Source of the DNA: Tepidiphilus sp. J10 | GTDB lineage: Bacteria; Pseudomonadota; Gammaproteobacteria; Burkholderiales; Thiobacillaceae | Length of the DNA stretch: 64,000 nucleotides | Assembly (NCBI GenBank): GCA_945897955.1 | Contig: CAMDGQ010000001.1 | Location: 111,079 to 175,078 of the forward strand | Direction of reading: 5' to 3' | Shown: one piece after another, positions 34,636-43,251 of the stretch | How the letters are laid out: every line of letters starts with the position of its first letter | How positions within the stretch are numbered: the first letter of the stretch is position 1 | Translations under genes and position numbers: made by a program | The notes under the pieces: generated by a model | What the model was told of the DNA's origin: nothing | The model's database searches: none | The model's input: the letters and a program-made list of their open reading frames with translations, nothing else

Positions 34636-36870
34636 TCAAAAATCCTGGCGGATCTTCTCTTCGACCTCTTCTCCCGGTTTGCCGAAATAGAAGCCCTGCG
34701 CGTGCGAGAACCCCATGCTGATGATCATGTCGAGTTGAGCACGGGTTTCTATGCCTTCCGCGACCAGCTCGTAGCCGGCATCGATAACCATGCCGGCAAT
34801 TTCTTCCAGAATCATTTTCTGGCGCGCTTCGCCATGTTCGAGCAGGCGCACCATGCTGATGTCGAACTTGACCAGATCGACCGGCATCGTGGCGAGGTAG
34901 CGCAGCGATGAATAACCGCTGCCGAAATCATCCAGCGCAACCAGGGCACCTGCCTGCCGCAACTGATCGATGTTGGCGGATGCGGTTTCCATCTGTGTGA
35001 TCAACGCGGTTTCGGTAATTTCAACCACGATCTTGCGCGCGGATTGCTTGCGGACCAGGGTCAGCATGGCATCGACGACCTTGGCATTGACGATGCTGGG
35101 TGCGGACAGGTTGATGGATACGCCCTGATTGGGCGACAGGCGGCCCTCGGTCATGTCGCGTTCGACGGCGCGGATGACGGACAGATCGAACTCGGCATCC
35201 AGCTTTCGCGCCTGAACGATCGGAAAAATGGCATCGGGGCGGATCAACTCGTCATTCAGGCGGATTCGCGTCAACGCTTCGACATATTCCTTTTGCACCA
35301 TGGGGAGCCGCATGACCGCTTGATAGGTGAGTTCGATCAGGCGGGAATCGCGGATTGCCTCGAACACTGCGTTGATCGAGCGATTGGCCACCAGCGCGTT
35401 GAGTTCGCCCATGCCCTCGCTGTAGAACACCACTTTCGGGCTGGCCGGCCGTTTTGCGGCATACATGGCCAGATCGGCCTGCTTCTGCAAAGTGCCAAGG
35501 CCGAGATCGCCGCGCTGGGAAGCGGCAACGCCGATGCTGATGGTCGCCGGCTCGCTCATGCCGTACTGGCGAAAGTCATGCGCCATGATGTGCTCCAGGC
35601 AACGTTCGGCGACCGTTTCGGCATGCAGGGGATCGGCATCGAGCAGGACGGTGGCGAACTCATCTCCGCCCAGGCGATAAAGCTTGTCCCCGGTGCGCAA
35701 GGCCGTTTGCAGACAACTGGCAATCGCCCGTATGACCGCATCGCCGACCTGATGACCGTAGGTGTCGTTGATTGCCTTGAAGTGGTCGCAGTCAAACAGC
35801 AGCAAAGCCGCCTGGCCCAGTCGGCGGTCATTGCCCAGGCCGCGCCAGTCTTCGTCATAGGCACGCCGGTTGTAGATACCGGTCAGCGCGTCATGGCGGG
35901 CTTGATCGAAGAAATCCCGGCTGTTCTGCTCCAGACTTTCGTGCAGCGAAAAAAGACGCTGGCGATAGTCGATGAAAGCGCGTCGGACGTTCTCCAGTTC
36001 CGTGATGTACAGCGGCGTAGTGAACAACCGGCCATCCGGCAGATTGTCATCGACCGTGCGCATGGCGTTGATTTCTCTTGAAAAAAAGCGCAGCGGTCGC
36101 ACCAGCAGGCGTTTCAGCAGCCAGGTGGCAATCAGCAGGGAAGCCAGCACGGCCAGAGTGAGGCGGATTTGCGCGGCCTGAAACAATTGCAGGAAGGTCG
36201 CCAGATGGTCATTCGACAGGGTGTCGAATTGCAAATGCGGCAGGCTATTCCTGATGTCTATCGGACTGTTGCTGGCCAGGCCGACCTTCAATCTGCCCAG
36301 ATCGGCAAATTGAAAGGAACGCTGGAGTTTCAGTTCGGACAGGAAATCGAACCTGATGCCCAGATAACCCAGAAGAATTGCCTGGGCCGGGTCGGCATAC
36401 ACCGGACTGAAGTAGTCGATCTGATGCCGGCCGGCGTTGGCGATGTAAAAAAACAGCGGCGGTTTGCCGGGCAGAAGGTTCGGCAGGCCGTTGGGGGCGC
36501 TTTTGGCCGACAGAATCCGGCCAGTACGGTCGTACAGAGCGACCGATTCGATATCGCTCGAAATCATGCCGGCATCGCGTACCCGGCTATCGCGCCAGAC
36601 CGGGTAATACTCGGGAAACACCAGTTGCTGACGGGTTTCGTCCCATTGCGCCAGGGACATCGCGGAAGAGCGCATGCGTTGATCGGCAGCCGCCAGCGCA
36701 TGGCTGACTTCCTGGCGCGCGCTGGCTTCAAGATTTTCGCGTAGTGCGCGCGAGGCTTGCTGAATCTCCAGCCAGAAATAGCCGCCCAGACTGACGACCA
36801 GAATACTTGCGGCGATGACGAACAGGAGCGCCAGACGCCCGATGCTGTGCGGTTTGAAGGCGAACTTCAC
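34636..36870 (-). CDS. CHASE4-GGDEF-EAL membrane protein for c-di-GMP turnover
   Basis: A 744-residue sensor. Seen: an N-terminal membrane helix (about residues 12-32), a periplasmic CHASE4-like domain with AQWDET, a second helix (about 240-260), a GGDEF domain with intact RLGGDEF near residue 402 and an EAL domain with VEALTR near residue 531, EITE, DDFGSGYSS, a Lys in VKFDI and AEGIET. Both catalytic motifs look complete, so it could make or degrade c-di-GMP. It starts 1 bp after the stop of the exported hydrolase gene. Confidence 0.92.
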   Translation of the reverse strand: MKFAFKPHSIGRLALLFVIAASILVVSLGGYFWLEIQQASRALRENLEASARQEVSHALAAADQRMRSSAMSLAQWDETRQQLVFPEYYPVWRDSRVRDAGMISSDIESVALYDRTGRILSAKSAPNGLPNLLPGKPPLFFYIANAGRHQIDYFSPVYADPAQAILLGYLGIRFDFLSELKLQRSFQFADLGRLKVGLASNSPIDIRNSLPHLQFDTLSNDHLATFLQLFQAAQIRLTLAVLASLLIATWLLKRLLVRPLRFFSREINAMRTVDDNLPDGRLFTTPLYITELENVRRAFIDYRQRLFSLHESLEQNSRDFFDQARHDALTGIYNRRAYDEDWRGLGNDRRLGQAALLLFDCDHFKAINDTYGHQVGDAVIRAIASCLQTALRTGDKLYRLGGDEFATVLLDADPLHAETVAERCLEHIMAHDFRQYGMSEPATISIGVAASQRGDLGLGTLQKQADLAMYAAKRPASPKVVFYSEGMGELNALVANRSINAVFEAIRDSRLIELTYQAVMRLPMVQKEYVEALTRIRLNDELIRPDAIFPIVQARKLDAEFDLSVIRAVERDMTEGRLSPNQGVSINLSAPSIVNAKVVDAMLTLVRKQSARKIVVEITETALITQMETASANIDQLRQAGALVALDDFGSGYSSLRYLATMPVDLVKFDISMVRLLEHGEARQKMILEEIAGMVIDAGYELVAEGIETRAQLDMIISMGFSHAQGFYFGKPGEEVEEKIRQDF

Positions 36871-36871
36871 T

Positions 36872-37726
36872 TCAGAAAGCCTTCACTTCCAGCAAGATGC
36901 GATCAAGCAGGTCAAATTCGAAATCTCCATCCATGAAGTGATTTGCGCCTTCGATGACGTGAACTTTTGCCCTGGTTTTATTCAGTCGTTCGATCCAGCT
37001 ACTTCCCAGACGATCATCGCGGCTGCCCATGATGAAGGTTGTCGGCAGTGCCAGGCGACCCGTCTCGGCAAGAATTCGCGCGGGCGACCATTCGATGTAG
37101 GAAAGCATCGAACCCGGCGTTGCGAGAAATTTCTGGCAGAACGAAAACTGTTCGGTAATCAGGGACTTCTTGCCGGACTTTACCTTCGCGCGCGTTGATC
37201 GGATGAGTTTGTCGAGCGCTTTTTCATCAATTTTGAGGCGTCCTTCTACCACGCTGACGCCAATCAGCTTGCTTATCGGGGCATTGCGATGCCTGGATAG
37301 ATAAGCCAGGGTCTCGACGCTGCCAAAACTATGGCCGATGAGCACGATGGCGGGCGCTTTGCGAGCATGCAACCAATTCACCCATGCCGCGATTTCCTTG
37401 ATCGCATCGTCCATGGTGTGGGTATGAATCGCTTCGCAAGCCAGGCTCTGCTTGCGATGTGTCACCCCCAGCGTCAGCGTCGGCGCGAGCACACTGTAGC
37501 CGGCGCCGGCCAGGCCATCGGTCAGGCGATGGATGGTGGGAAATTCGTGAGTCTGCAAAAAGCCATGCAACAGCAGCACGGCTGGCTTGTCGGAATCGCC
37601 TTTGCGGAATTCGGCTCTGGCGGTGAGATTGTTCGAGATCAGCAGTTCGACCGGCTCGGCGAACGATGGCGCGACCATCATGGAAGTCGCAGCACCGGCC
37701 ATAAACAGAAATATCCATCGCAGCAT
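36872..37726 (-). CDS. Exported alpha/beta hydrolase
   Basis: A 284-residue protein with a signal peptide (about residues 1-24, ending SFA) and an alpha/beta hydrolase fold: LLLHGFLQ oxyanion segment, nucleophile elbow GHSFGS (about residue 143), an Asp in MGSRDDRL and a catalytic His in EGANHFM. The substrate is unknown. It is the first gene of a two-gene operon with the c-di-GMP sensor. This link to a c-di-GMP protein is of interest but not explained by sequence. Confidence 0.82.
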   Translation of the reverse strand: MLRWIFLFMAGAATSMMVAPSFAEPVELLISNNLTARAEFRKGDSDKPAVLLLHGFLQTHEFPTIHRLTDGLAGAGYSVLAPTLTLGVTHRKQSLACEAIHTHTMDDAIKEIAAWVNWLHARKAPAIVLIGHSFGSVETLAYLSRHRNAPISKLIGVSVVEGRLKIDEKALDKLIRSTRAKVKSGKKSLITEQFSFCQKFLATPGSMLSYIEWSPARILAETGRLALPTTFIMGSRDDRLGSSWIERLNKTRAKVHVIEGANHFMDGDFEFDLLDRILLEVKAF

Positions 37727-37770
37727 TGCCCACCCTCTCGATTGATTCAGCCCTCGGATAAACTCGCCGC

Positions 37771-39741
37771 ATGGATCTTGACGAAATCTTTTCCCATGAT
37801 GGGCCGTTTAATGGTGTTCTGCCGCACTATCGACCACGACCCCAGCAACTTGAGATGACCCGCACGATATTCTCGGCACTGGAGCGGCGCGCGCGGCTGG
37901 TGGCGGAAGCGGGCACCGGTACCGGCAAAACGCTGGCCTATCTGGTGCCTACCCTGATGTTTGGCGGCAAGGTGATTGTTTCCACCGGTACCAAAACCCT
38001 GCAGGACCAGTTGTTCCACCGCGATATCCCGGCCGTGCGCAAGGCGTTGGCGCGGCCTGTCACCGTCGCCTTGCTGAAAGGGCGCGGCAACTACGTCTGC
38101 CCCTACCATCTGGAACGCGCGCTTGCCGAGGGACGCTTCAAGAGCCGCGAAGAGGCCGGGCATTTGCAGTCCATCGCCCGCTTCGCGGCGATCAGCGATT
38201 CGGGCGATCGCATGGCCTGCGGCGAAGTGCCGGAAGACGCGCCGGCCTGGGCCTGGGCAACCTCGACACGCGATAATTGCCTGGGCGGCGACTGCCCGCA
38301 TCACAAGGCCTGCTTCGTGCTGAAGGCGCGCAAGAAGGCGCTGGAAGCCGATCTGGTGGTGGTCAACCATCATCTGTTCTTTGCCGATGTCTGGCTCAAG
38401 GACGAGGGCGCCGGCGAACTGCTGCCGGCGAGCAATGCGGTGATATTCGACGAGGCGCACCAACTGCCCGCTACCGCCAGCCTGTTCTTCGGCGAAACCG
38501 TGACCACCGGCATGCTGCTCGACCTGTGCCGCGATGTGCGCGTCGAGGCTGCAATCAATTGCGCCGACTTCACCGATCTGCCGCATGCCGTCGGCGAACT
38601 GGAAGTTGCCGCCCGACAGGTTCGCCTCAGCCTGGGGCCGGCGCAAGCCCGCATGCCCGCCGCACGCGGCCTGGAACGCGGCGATTTTCGCGGTGCGCTG
38701 GATGAACTGGTCAGCGCGCTGGCCAGGCTCGACGCGTTGCTGGAAAGTCAGGCCGAACGCGCCGACGAACTGGAAAAGCTGCACACGCGTTGCCATGAAT
38801 CGGCGGGGCGCCTGGAGCGCTGGCTGTCGCCGCCGGCCGAAGCCGGCGAGAACCTGGCTGGCGTTATCGTGCGCTGGCTCGAAGTCGCCACCCATTCCGT
38901 GCTGTTCCACGCCACTCCGCTGAATGCAGGCGAACTCTTCGCGCGCCAGATCGAAGACGACGCCCGCGCCTGGATATTCACTTCCGCCACGTTGTCGGTG
39001 CGCAAGGACTTTGCCCACTATCTGCACGAAATCGGCCTGAGCGATGCCGAAACCGCCGTCTGGGACAGCCCGTTCGATTACGACAAACAAGCGCTGTTGT
39101 ATGTGCCGGAAACCATGCCGGACCCCAATTCCCCCGGCTACACCGAGGCCGTGGTCGAGGCCGCCTGGCCGATTCTGCAAGCCAGCGGCGGCGGCGCGTT
39201 CATGCTGTTCACCTCGTTGCGCGCGATGAATGAAGCCCACCGCCTGCTGCAAGCGCGCATGGCGGAAGCGGGCGCCGGCTTCCCGCTGCTGCTGCAGGGT
39301 GACAAGAGCCGCACCGACCTGCTCGACGAATTCCGCCGCCTGGGCAACGCCATCCTGCTTGGCAGCCAGAGTTTCTGGGAAGGCGTCGATGTCGCCGGTG
39401 ACGCGCTGTCGCTGGTGATTATCGACCGCCTGCCGTTCCAGCCGCCGGACGATCCGGTGCTGGCCGCGCGCATGGAGGCGATGAAACGGGCCGGCAAGAA
39501 CCCGTTCTTCGATTACCAGTTGCCGCATGCCGTGATCAGCCTGAAGCAGGGCGCGGGGCGTTTGATCCGGCGCGAAAGCGATCGCGGCGTTCTGATGATC
39601 TGCGATCCGCGTCTGGTCGAAAAACCCTATGGCCGCCGCATCTGGCAGGCGCTGCCGCCGATGAAGCGCACGCGCAAGCGCGACGAGGCGGTGGCGTTTT
39701 TCTCCATCGCAGCGGATGACAGCGATGCCCCGGCGGATTAG
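37771..39741 (+). CDS. yoaA: DinG/YoaA-type ATP-dependent DNA helicase
   Basis: A 656-residue XPD-like superfamily 2 helicase. Seen: Walker A EAGTGTGKTLAYL (about residue 45), four Cys for an iron-sulfur cluster (CPYH, then CGEV, CLGGDC, CF within about residues 110-190), a DEAH box FDEAHQLP (about residue 227), motif V/VI-like GSQSFWEGVD and QGAGRLIRRE. YoaA-type enzymes act in replication-fork repair. It overlaps the HIRAN gene by 17 bp. Confidence 0.93.
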   Translation: MDLDEIFSHDGPFNGVLPHYRPRPQQLEMTRTIFSALERRARLVAEAGTGTGKTLAYLVPTLMFGGKVIVSTGTKTLQDQLFHRDIPAVRKALARPVTVALLKGRGNYVCPYHLERALAEGRFKSREEAGHLQSIARFAAISDSGDRMACGEVPEDAPAWAWATSTRDNCLGGDCPHHKACFVLKARKKALEADLVVVNHHLFFADVWLKDEGAGELLPASNAVIFDEAHQLPATASLFFGETVTTGMLLDLCRDVRVEAAINCADFTDLPHAVGELEVAARQVRLSLGPAQARMPAARGLERGDFRGALDELVSALARLDALLESQAERADELEKLHTRCHESAGRLERWLSPPAEAGENLAGVIVRWLEVATHSVLFHATPLNAGELFARQIEDDARAWIFTSATLSVRKDFAHYLHEIGLSDAETAVWDSPFDYDKQALLYVPETMPDPNSPGYTEAVVEAAWPILQASGGGAFMLFTSLRAMNEAHRLLQARMAEAGAGFPLLLQGDKSRTDLLDEFRRLGNAILLGSQSFWEGVDVAGDALSLVIIDRLPFQPPDDPVLAARMEAMKRAGKNPFFDYQLPHAVISLKQGAGRLIRRESDRGVLMICDPRLVEKPYGRRIWQALPPMKRTRKRDEAVAFFSIAADDSDAPAD

Positions 39742-40147
39742 CCGATGCGTGGTGGAGTGCGCCGTCACTCAAGCAATTCTGCTCGGGCTGTTGAGTTTCC
39801 TGTCGGCGTTTGCGCTGGCCGGCGCCGAACAGCGTCTGATCCTGCAAACCTCTCCCCTGGCGGGCTTTCAGCATTACGCCGGGCCGTCGCTGTTTCCGCT
39901 CATGCGGGCCGGCGACAACCTCTCGCTAAGGCGAGAACCGGCCAACCCGCATGACGATAAAGCGGTACGCGTGGAATGGCGCGGCGTCCAGATCGGCTAC
40001 GCGCCGCGCGCCGAGAATGTCGATCTGGCCCGCCTGATGGACCGCGGCGCGCAGATCGAAGGCCGCATCCTGCATCTGCAGAACAGCCGCGATCCGTGGA
40101 AACGGGTGTTGATGGAACTCTATGTCGTGCAAGACGAAGAGCGCTAA
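39725..40147 (+). CDS. HIRAN-domain protein with a probable signal or anchor sequence
   Basis: A 140-residue protein with a hydrophobic N-terminal stretch (about residues 12-34) that ends near an Ala-Gly-Ala site, then a HIRAN domain: SPLAGFQHYAG, MRAGDNLSLRREPANPHD, AVRVEWRGVQIGYAPR. HIRAN domains are usually DNA-end binding parts of nuclear or cytosolic enzymes, so a signal-like N-terminus is odd. The start is ambiguous (39716 or 39725). It lies in the tail of the helicase gene. Confidence 0.75.
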   Translation: MPRRISRCVVECAVTQAILLGLLSFLSAFALAGAEQRLILQTSPLAGFQHYAGPSLFPLMRAGDNLSLRREPANPHDDKAVRVEWRGVQIGYAPRAENVDLARLMDRGAQIEGRILHLQNSRDPWKRVLMELYVVQDEER

Positions 40148-40163
40148 TACATCCCCCGTCCGC

Positions 40164-40169
40164 TAAAAT
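40164..40169 (+). promoter_or_regulatory. Possible -10 element for tsaB
   Basis: TAAAAT in the context gCTAAAATCGC, 30 bp before the tsaB start, matching the context seen before gyrA. The -35 box is weak. Confidence 0.35.
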
Positions 40170-40198
40170 CGCGCATCCCTTCCAGCCGCCGCCCCGTC

Positions 40199-40858
40199 GT
40201 GAAATTCCTTGCTTTCGATACCGCTACCGAATGGTGCAGCGCCGCGCTCTGGGTTGATGGCGACTGTGTCTGGCGCGACGCGCATGCCGGTCAGAAGCAT
40301 TCCGACCTGCTGGTACCGATGCTGATGGACCTGCTCGCCGAATCCGGTCTCACTCTGCACCAACTCGACGGCATTGTTTATGGCATGGGCCCTGGCTCGT
40401 TCACCGGCTTGCGCATCGCCTGCGGTGTCGCGCAAGGGCTGGCGTTGGGCGCCAATCTGCCGGTGCTGGGCATTTCAACGCTGGAAACTCTGGCCGAAGA
40501 AGCAGGGGAGGATCAGGTGCTGACCTGTCTCGATGCGCGCATGAACGAAGTCTATGCCGCGCTTTATCAACGTGAAGCCACGGCCTGGCGATGTCTCGCC
40601 GGACCGCTGGTGTGTCCGCCCGGCGCGGTGCCGATGCCGCAAGGGGAGGGCTTCATTGGAGCGGGTTCCGGCTTTGCCACCTACCCGGACATCGCGCAAG
40701 ACCGCCTGCGTCGCATGGATGCCGGCTGCATCCCGCATGCCCGCGCCATGGCGCGTCTGGCCGCGCCGCGCCTGATGCGCGGCGAAGGCCTGGCGGCAGA
40801 AAATGCCGAGCCGCTGTACATCCGCGACAAGGTCGCACTGAAGATCTGTGAACGCTGA
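40199..40858 (+). CDS. tsaB: tRNA threonylcarbamoyladenosine biosynthesis protein TsaB
   Basis: A 219-residue TsaB, the inactive paralogue of TsaD needed for t6A37 formation in tRNAs. Seen: LAFDTATEWCSAAL at the N-terminus, QKHSDLLVPML, the signature YGMGPGSFTGLRIA and LDARMNEVYAALY. The start is GTG 40199. It forms a common operon with rimI and the type 4 uracil-DNA glycosylase. Confidence 0.95.
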   Translation: MKFLAFDTATEWCSAALWVDGDCVWRDAHAGQKHSDLLVPMLMDLLAESGLTLHQLDGIVYGMGPGSFTGLRIACGVAQGLALGANLPVLGISTLETLAEEAGEDQVLTCLDARMNEVYAALYQREATAWRCLAGPLVCPPGAVPMPQGEGFIGAGSGFATYPDIAQDRLRRMDAGCIPHARAMARLAAPRLMRGEGLAAENAEPLYIRDKVALKICER

Positions 40859-40862
40859 GTCG

Positions 40863-41327
40863 ATGAACGCCGTCTTGAAACCCCTTGATTTCACTTTCCG
40901 CCCGATGGACCCGGAAGACCTCGACGACGTCATCCGCATCGAACGCGCCGCCTATCCTTATCCGTGGACACTGGGCAACTTCAAGGACAGCCTGGAGTCC
41001 GGCTATTCCTGCTGGCTGGCGGAAATCAACGGCAAATCCGCCGGCTACTGGGTCATGATGCTGGCCGCCGGCGAAGGCCACATCCTCAACTGCTGCGTCG
41101 CGCCGGACTGGCAGGGGCGGGGCTTCGGCCGACTGCTGGTGGAGCATCTGATCGAAACCGCGCGCGGCCATGGCACTGAATGTCTGTATCTGGAAGTGCG
41201 CCCCTCCAACACCGCCGCCGTATTTCTCTATCAACGTATCGGCTTCGAAACCATTGCCCTGCGCAAGGGTTACTACCCTGCCGACCACGGCGCTGAAGAC
41301 GCTCTGATCATGCGGATGCTGTTTTGA
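40863..41327 (+). CDS. rimI: Ribosomal protein S18 alanine N-acetyltransferase RimI
   Basis: A 154-residue GNAT acetyltransferase: the pyrophosphate loop VAPDWQGRGFGRLLVEHL, LEVRPSNTAAVFLYQRIGF and KGYYPADHGAEDALIM, all in RimI style. ATG 40863 is preferred; a GTG at 40848 in frame overlaps tsaB. Co-occurrence with tsaB is standard. Confidence 0.93.
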   Translation: MNAVLKPLDFTFRPMDPEDLDDVIRIERAAYPYPWTLGNFKDSLESGYSCWLAEINGKSAGYWVMMLAAGEGHILNCCVAPDWQGRGFGRLLVEHLIETARGHGTECLYLEVRPSNTAAVFLYQRIGFETIALRKGYYPADHGAEDALIMRMLF

Positions 41328-41340
41328 CCGGAAACTCGGC

Positions 41341-42138
41341 ATGAGCCTGACTCGCCAGGACCGCCTGCAAGCGCTCGGCCTGTGGCCGACATGGCGATTG
41401 CGCGTGGCCGCACCGGTCGGGATCGAGCCGCTCAGCCCGGCGCAGGAGTCCGCGCCCGCGCCACTTGAATCCGCGCCACCGGAACCCGTGCCGCTTGCGG
41501 TTGTACCGAGCGCACCCATGGCGGCGACGCCCGCGCTTCCCGTTGTGCCGTGCATCCGCGAATCCAGTCCGATCGACGCAATGAACTGGGATGCACTGCT
41601 CGCCGAAATCAAGTCCTGTACCCGCTGCGAACTGGCTAAATCGCGTACCCAGGCCGTGCCCGGTGTCGGCGACATCCACGCCGAATGGCTGTTCGTCGGC
41701 GAAGCGCCCGGCGCCAACGAGGACCGCCTGGGAGAACCGTTTGTCGGCGATGCCGGCAAACTGCTCGATGCAATCCTCGCCGCCATCGGCCTCGCGCGCG
41801 GCAGCAACGTATTCATCGCCAACGTCCTCAAATCGCGCCCGCCCGGCAACCGCGATCCGAAGCCGGAAGAAGTCGCGGCCTGTCTGCCCTTCCTGGAGCG
41901 CCAGATCGAATTGATCCAGCCCAGGCTGATCGTCGCCCTGGGTCGTTTTGCCGCGCAAAGCCTGCTCGCTACCGACACCCCGATCGGCAGGATGCGCGGC
42001 CAGGTGCATCGTTATCGTGGCGTGCCACTGGTGGTCACTTACCACCCGGCCTACCTGCTGCGGAACCCGCTGGACAAAGCCAAGGTCTGGGAAGATCTGG
42101 TGCTGGCGCGCGACACGATGCACGCGTTGAAGAACTGA
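41341..42138 (+). CDS. Type 4 uracil-DNA glycosylase
   Basis: A 265-residue enzyme that removes uracil from DNA. It has an N-terminal Pro/Ala-rich linker (about residues 25-75), then the catalytic domain with CTRCELAKSR (two iron-sulfur Cys), GEAPGANEDRLGEPFVG, FIANVLKSRPPGNRDPKPEE, CLPFLERQI and VVTYHPAYLLRNP. This matches family 4 enzymes, often first annotated as phage polymerase-related. It lies 13 bp after rimI. Confidence 0.94.
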   Translation: MSLTRQDRLQALGLWPTWRLRVAAPVGIEPLSPAQESAPAPLESAPPEPVPLAVVPSAPMAATPALPVVPCIRESSPIDAMNWDALLAEIKSCTRCELAKSRTQAVPGVGDIHAEWLFVGEAPGANEDRLGEPFVGDAGKLLDAILAAIGLARGSNVFIANVLKSRPPGNRDPKPEEVAACLPFLERQIELIQPRLIVALGRFAAQSLLATDTPIGRMRGQVHRYRGVPLVVTYHPAYLLRNPLDKAKVWEDLVLARDTMHALKN

Positions 42139-42165
42139 AACCGCACATCCACAAAGGAGTACACC

Positions 42166-42798
42166 ATGCGCAAACTGCTGAATTCACTGGTCATGCTGCT
42201 CACAGCACTGAGCCTGTCCGGATGCGGATACAACACCCTGCAAGTGCAGGATGAGGCCATCAAGGCCGGCTGGTCGGAAGTGTTGAATCAATATCAGCGC
42301 CGCACCGACCTGGTTCCAAACCTCGTCAACACCGTCAAGGGTTACGCCGCGCACGAAGCCAAGGTGCTGACCGAAGTCACCGCCGCCCGCGCCCGCGTCG
42401 GCCAGATTGCAGCCACGCCTGAACTGGTCAACGACCCGGCCGCGATGCAGAAATTCCAGGCCGCCCAGGGTGAACTCTCAAGCGCTCTGAGCCGACTGCT
42501 GGTGGTCTCTGAAAACTACCCGCAACTGAAGGCTGATGCCGGCTTCAGAGACCTGCAAGCGCAACTGGAAGGTACCGAAAACCGCATCACCGTCGCCCGC
42601 AACCGCTACATAAAAACCGTGCAGGACTACAACACCACCGTTCGCTCTTTCCCCAGCAACCTGACCGCGATGATGTTTGGTCATCAAACCAAACCGAGCT
42701 TCACGGTGGAAAACGAAAAAGCGATCAGCACCGCGCCCAAGGTCGATTTCGGCGGCGGAGAAGGACAATCCTCACCGGGATACGATAGCGGCCGATAG
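42166..42798 (+). CDS. LemA family lipoprotein
   Basis: A 210-residue LemA protein with a lipoprotein signal: lipobox LSGC with Cys near residue 19. The LemA domain shows EAIKAGWSEVLNQYQRRTDLVPNLV and later RNRYIKTVQDYN and FPSNLTAMMFG. It is the second LemA paralogue in the window; the one at 26450 lacks a lipobox. In many genomes this type is followed by TPM-domain genes, but here tRNA-Asn debris and an integrated element follow. Confidence 0.92.
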   Translation: MRKLLNSLVMLLTALSLSGCGYNTLQVQDEAIKAGWSEVLNQYQRRTDLVPNLVNTVKGYAAHEAKVLTEVTAARARVGQIAATPELVNDPAAMQKFQAAQGELSSALSRLLVVSENYPQLKADAGFRDLQAQLEGTENRITVARNRYIKTVQDYNTTVRSFPSNLTAMMFGHQTKPSFTVENEKAISTAPKVDFGGGEGQSSPGYDSGR

Positions 42799-42980
42799 GC
42801 GCTGATTTTTCCGGGCTGACAGGCTTCCGGCGTTGTTGCCCCGGCCATCGGGTTTGCAGGAAGGGCAAAGCACGGCGCACCCATCCGCGCAGTCGAGATT
42901 AAATGGCGCCGGGCCGTTAAGGCCCGCCCCATAAAAATCCAATAGTGCTGCCTTCCAAAGCAACCCGGCCAGGAAATAAA

Positions 42981-43006
42981 AAAGGCCCGCATCGCTGCGG
43001 GCCTTT
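42981..43006 (-). terminator. Original tRNA-Asn terminator at the far end of the element
   Basis: AAAGGCCCGC (42981-42990), loop ATCGCT, GCGGGCCTTT (42997-43006), a perfect 10-bp stem with T-rich sequence on the minus-strand side. It now lies beyond the detached tRNA 3' fragment, on the chromosome side. Confidence 0.85.
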
Positions 43007-43008
43007 GC

Positions 43009-43062
43009 TTTTTCTGGCTCCCCGACCTGGACTCGAACCAGGGACACACGGATTAACAGTCC
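43009..43062 (-). other. Attachment site repeat: detached 3' end of tRNA-Asn
   Basis: A 54-bp exact copy of 57426-57479. It covers the tRNA-Asn 3' half including the anticodon loop and CCA, plus five flanking T. Beyond position 43062 the sequences diverge, so the 5' half of the tRNA is missing here. Confidence 0.92.
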
Positions 43063-43176
43063 CTTATTTATCATTTTCAACCATACAAACAACTCAACCA
43101 TAAGACAATAAAATATCTAGTAAAACAGTCACTTGCATCTATCCTTTGTTTTGTATTGTATGATCGCGTCAAGTTG

Positions 43177-43224
43177 TAACGGATACACTGCGAATGTGTA
43201 ACGGCTACAGTACGGCTACACGAT
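43177..43224. repeat. Arm-type repeats upstream of the integrase
   Basis: TAACGGATACAC (43177-43188), TAACGGCTACAG (43199-43210) and TACGGCTACACG (43211-43222) share the core ACGGNTACA. The 26-bp block 43199-43224 is repeated exactly at 57352-57377 near the other end, so both element ends carry likely integrase arm sites. Confidence 0.65.
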
Positions 43225-43251
43225 TGACGAACGGACTAAGGAAAAGACGAA

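Noticed and set aside
37747..39768. 673-codon minus-strand frame over the YoaA-type helicase gene
   Set aside because: The plus strand encodes all helicase motifs; the antisense frame is Gln/His/Arg-rich with no domain.
42900..42935. GGGCC-GTTAA-GGCCC hairpin after the second lemA
   Set aside because: A possible terminator for lemA, but there is no T-run after the stem, so it is not listed.
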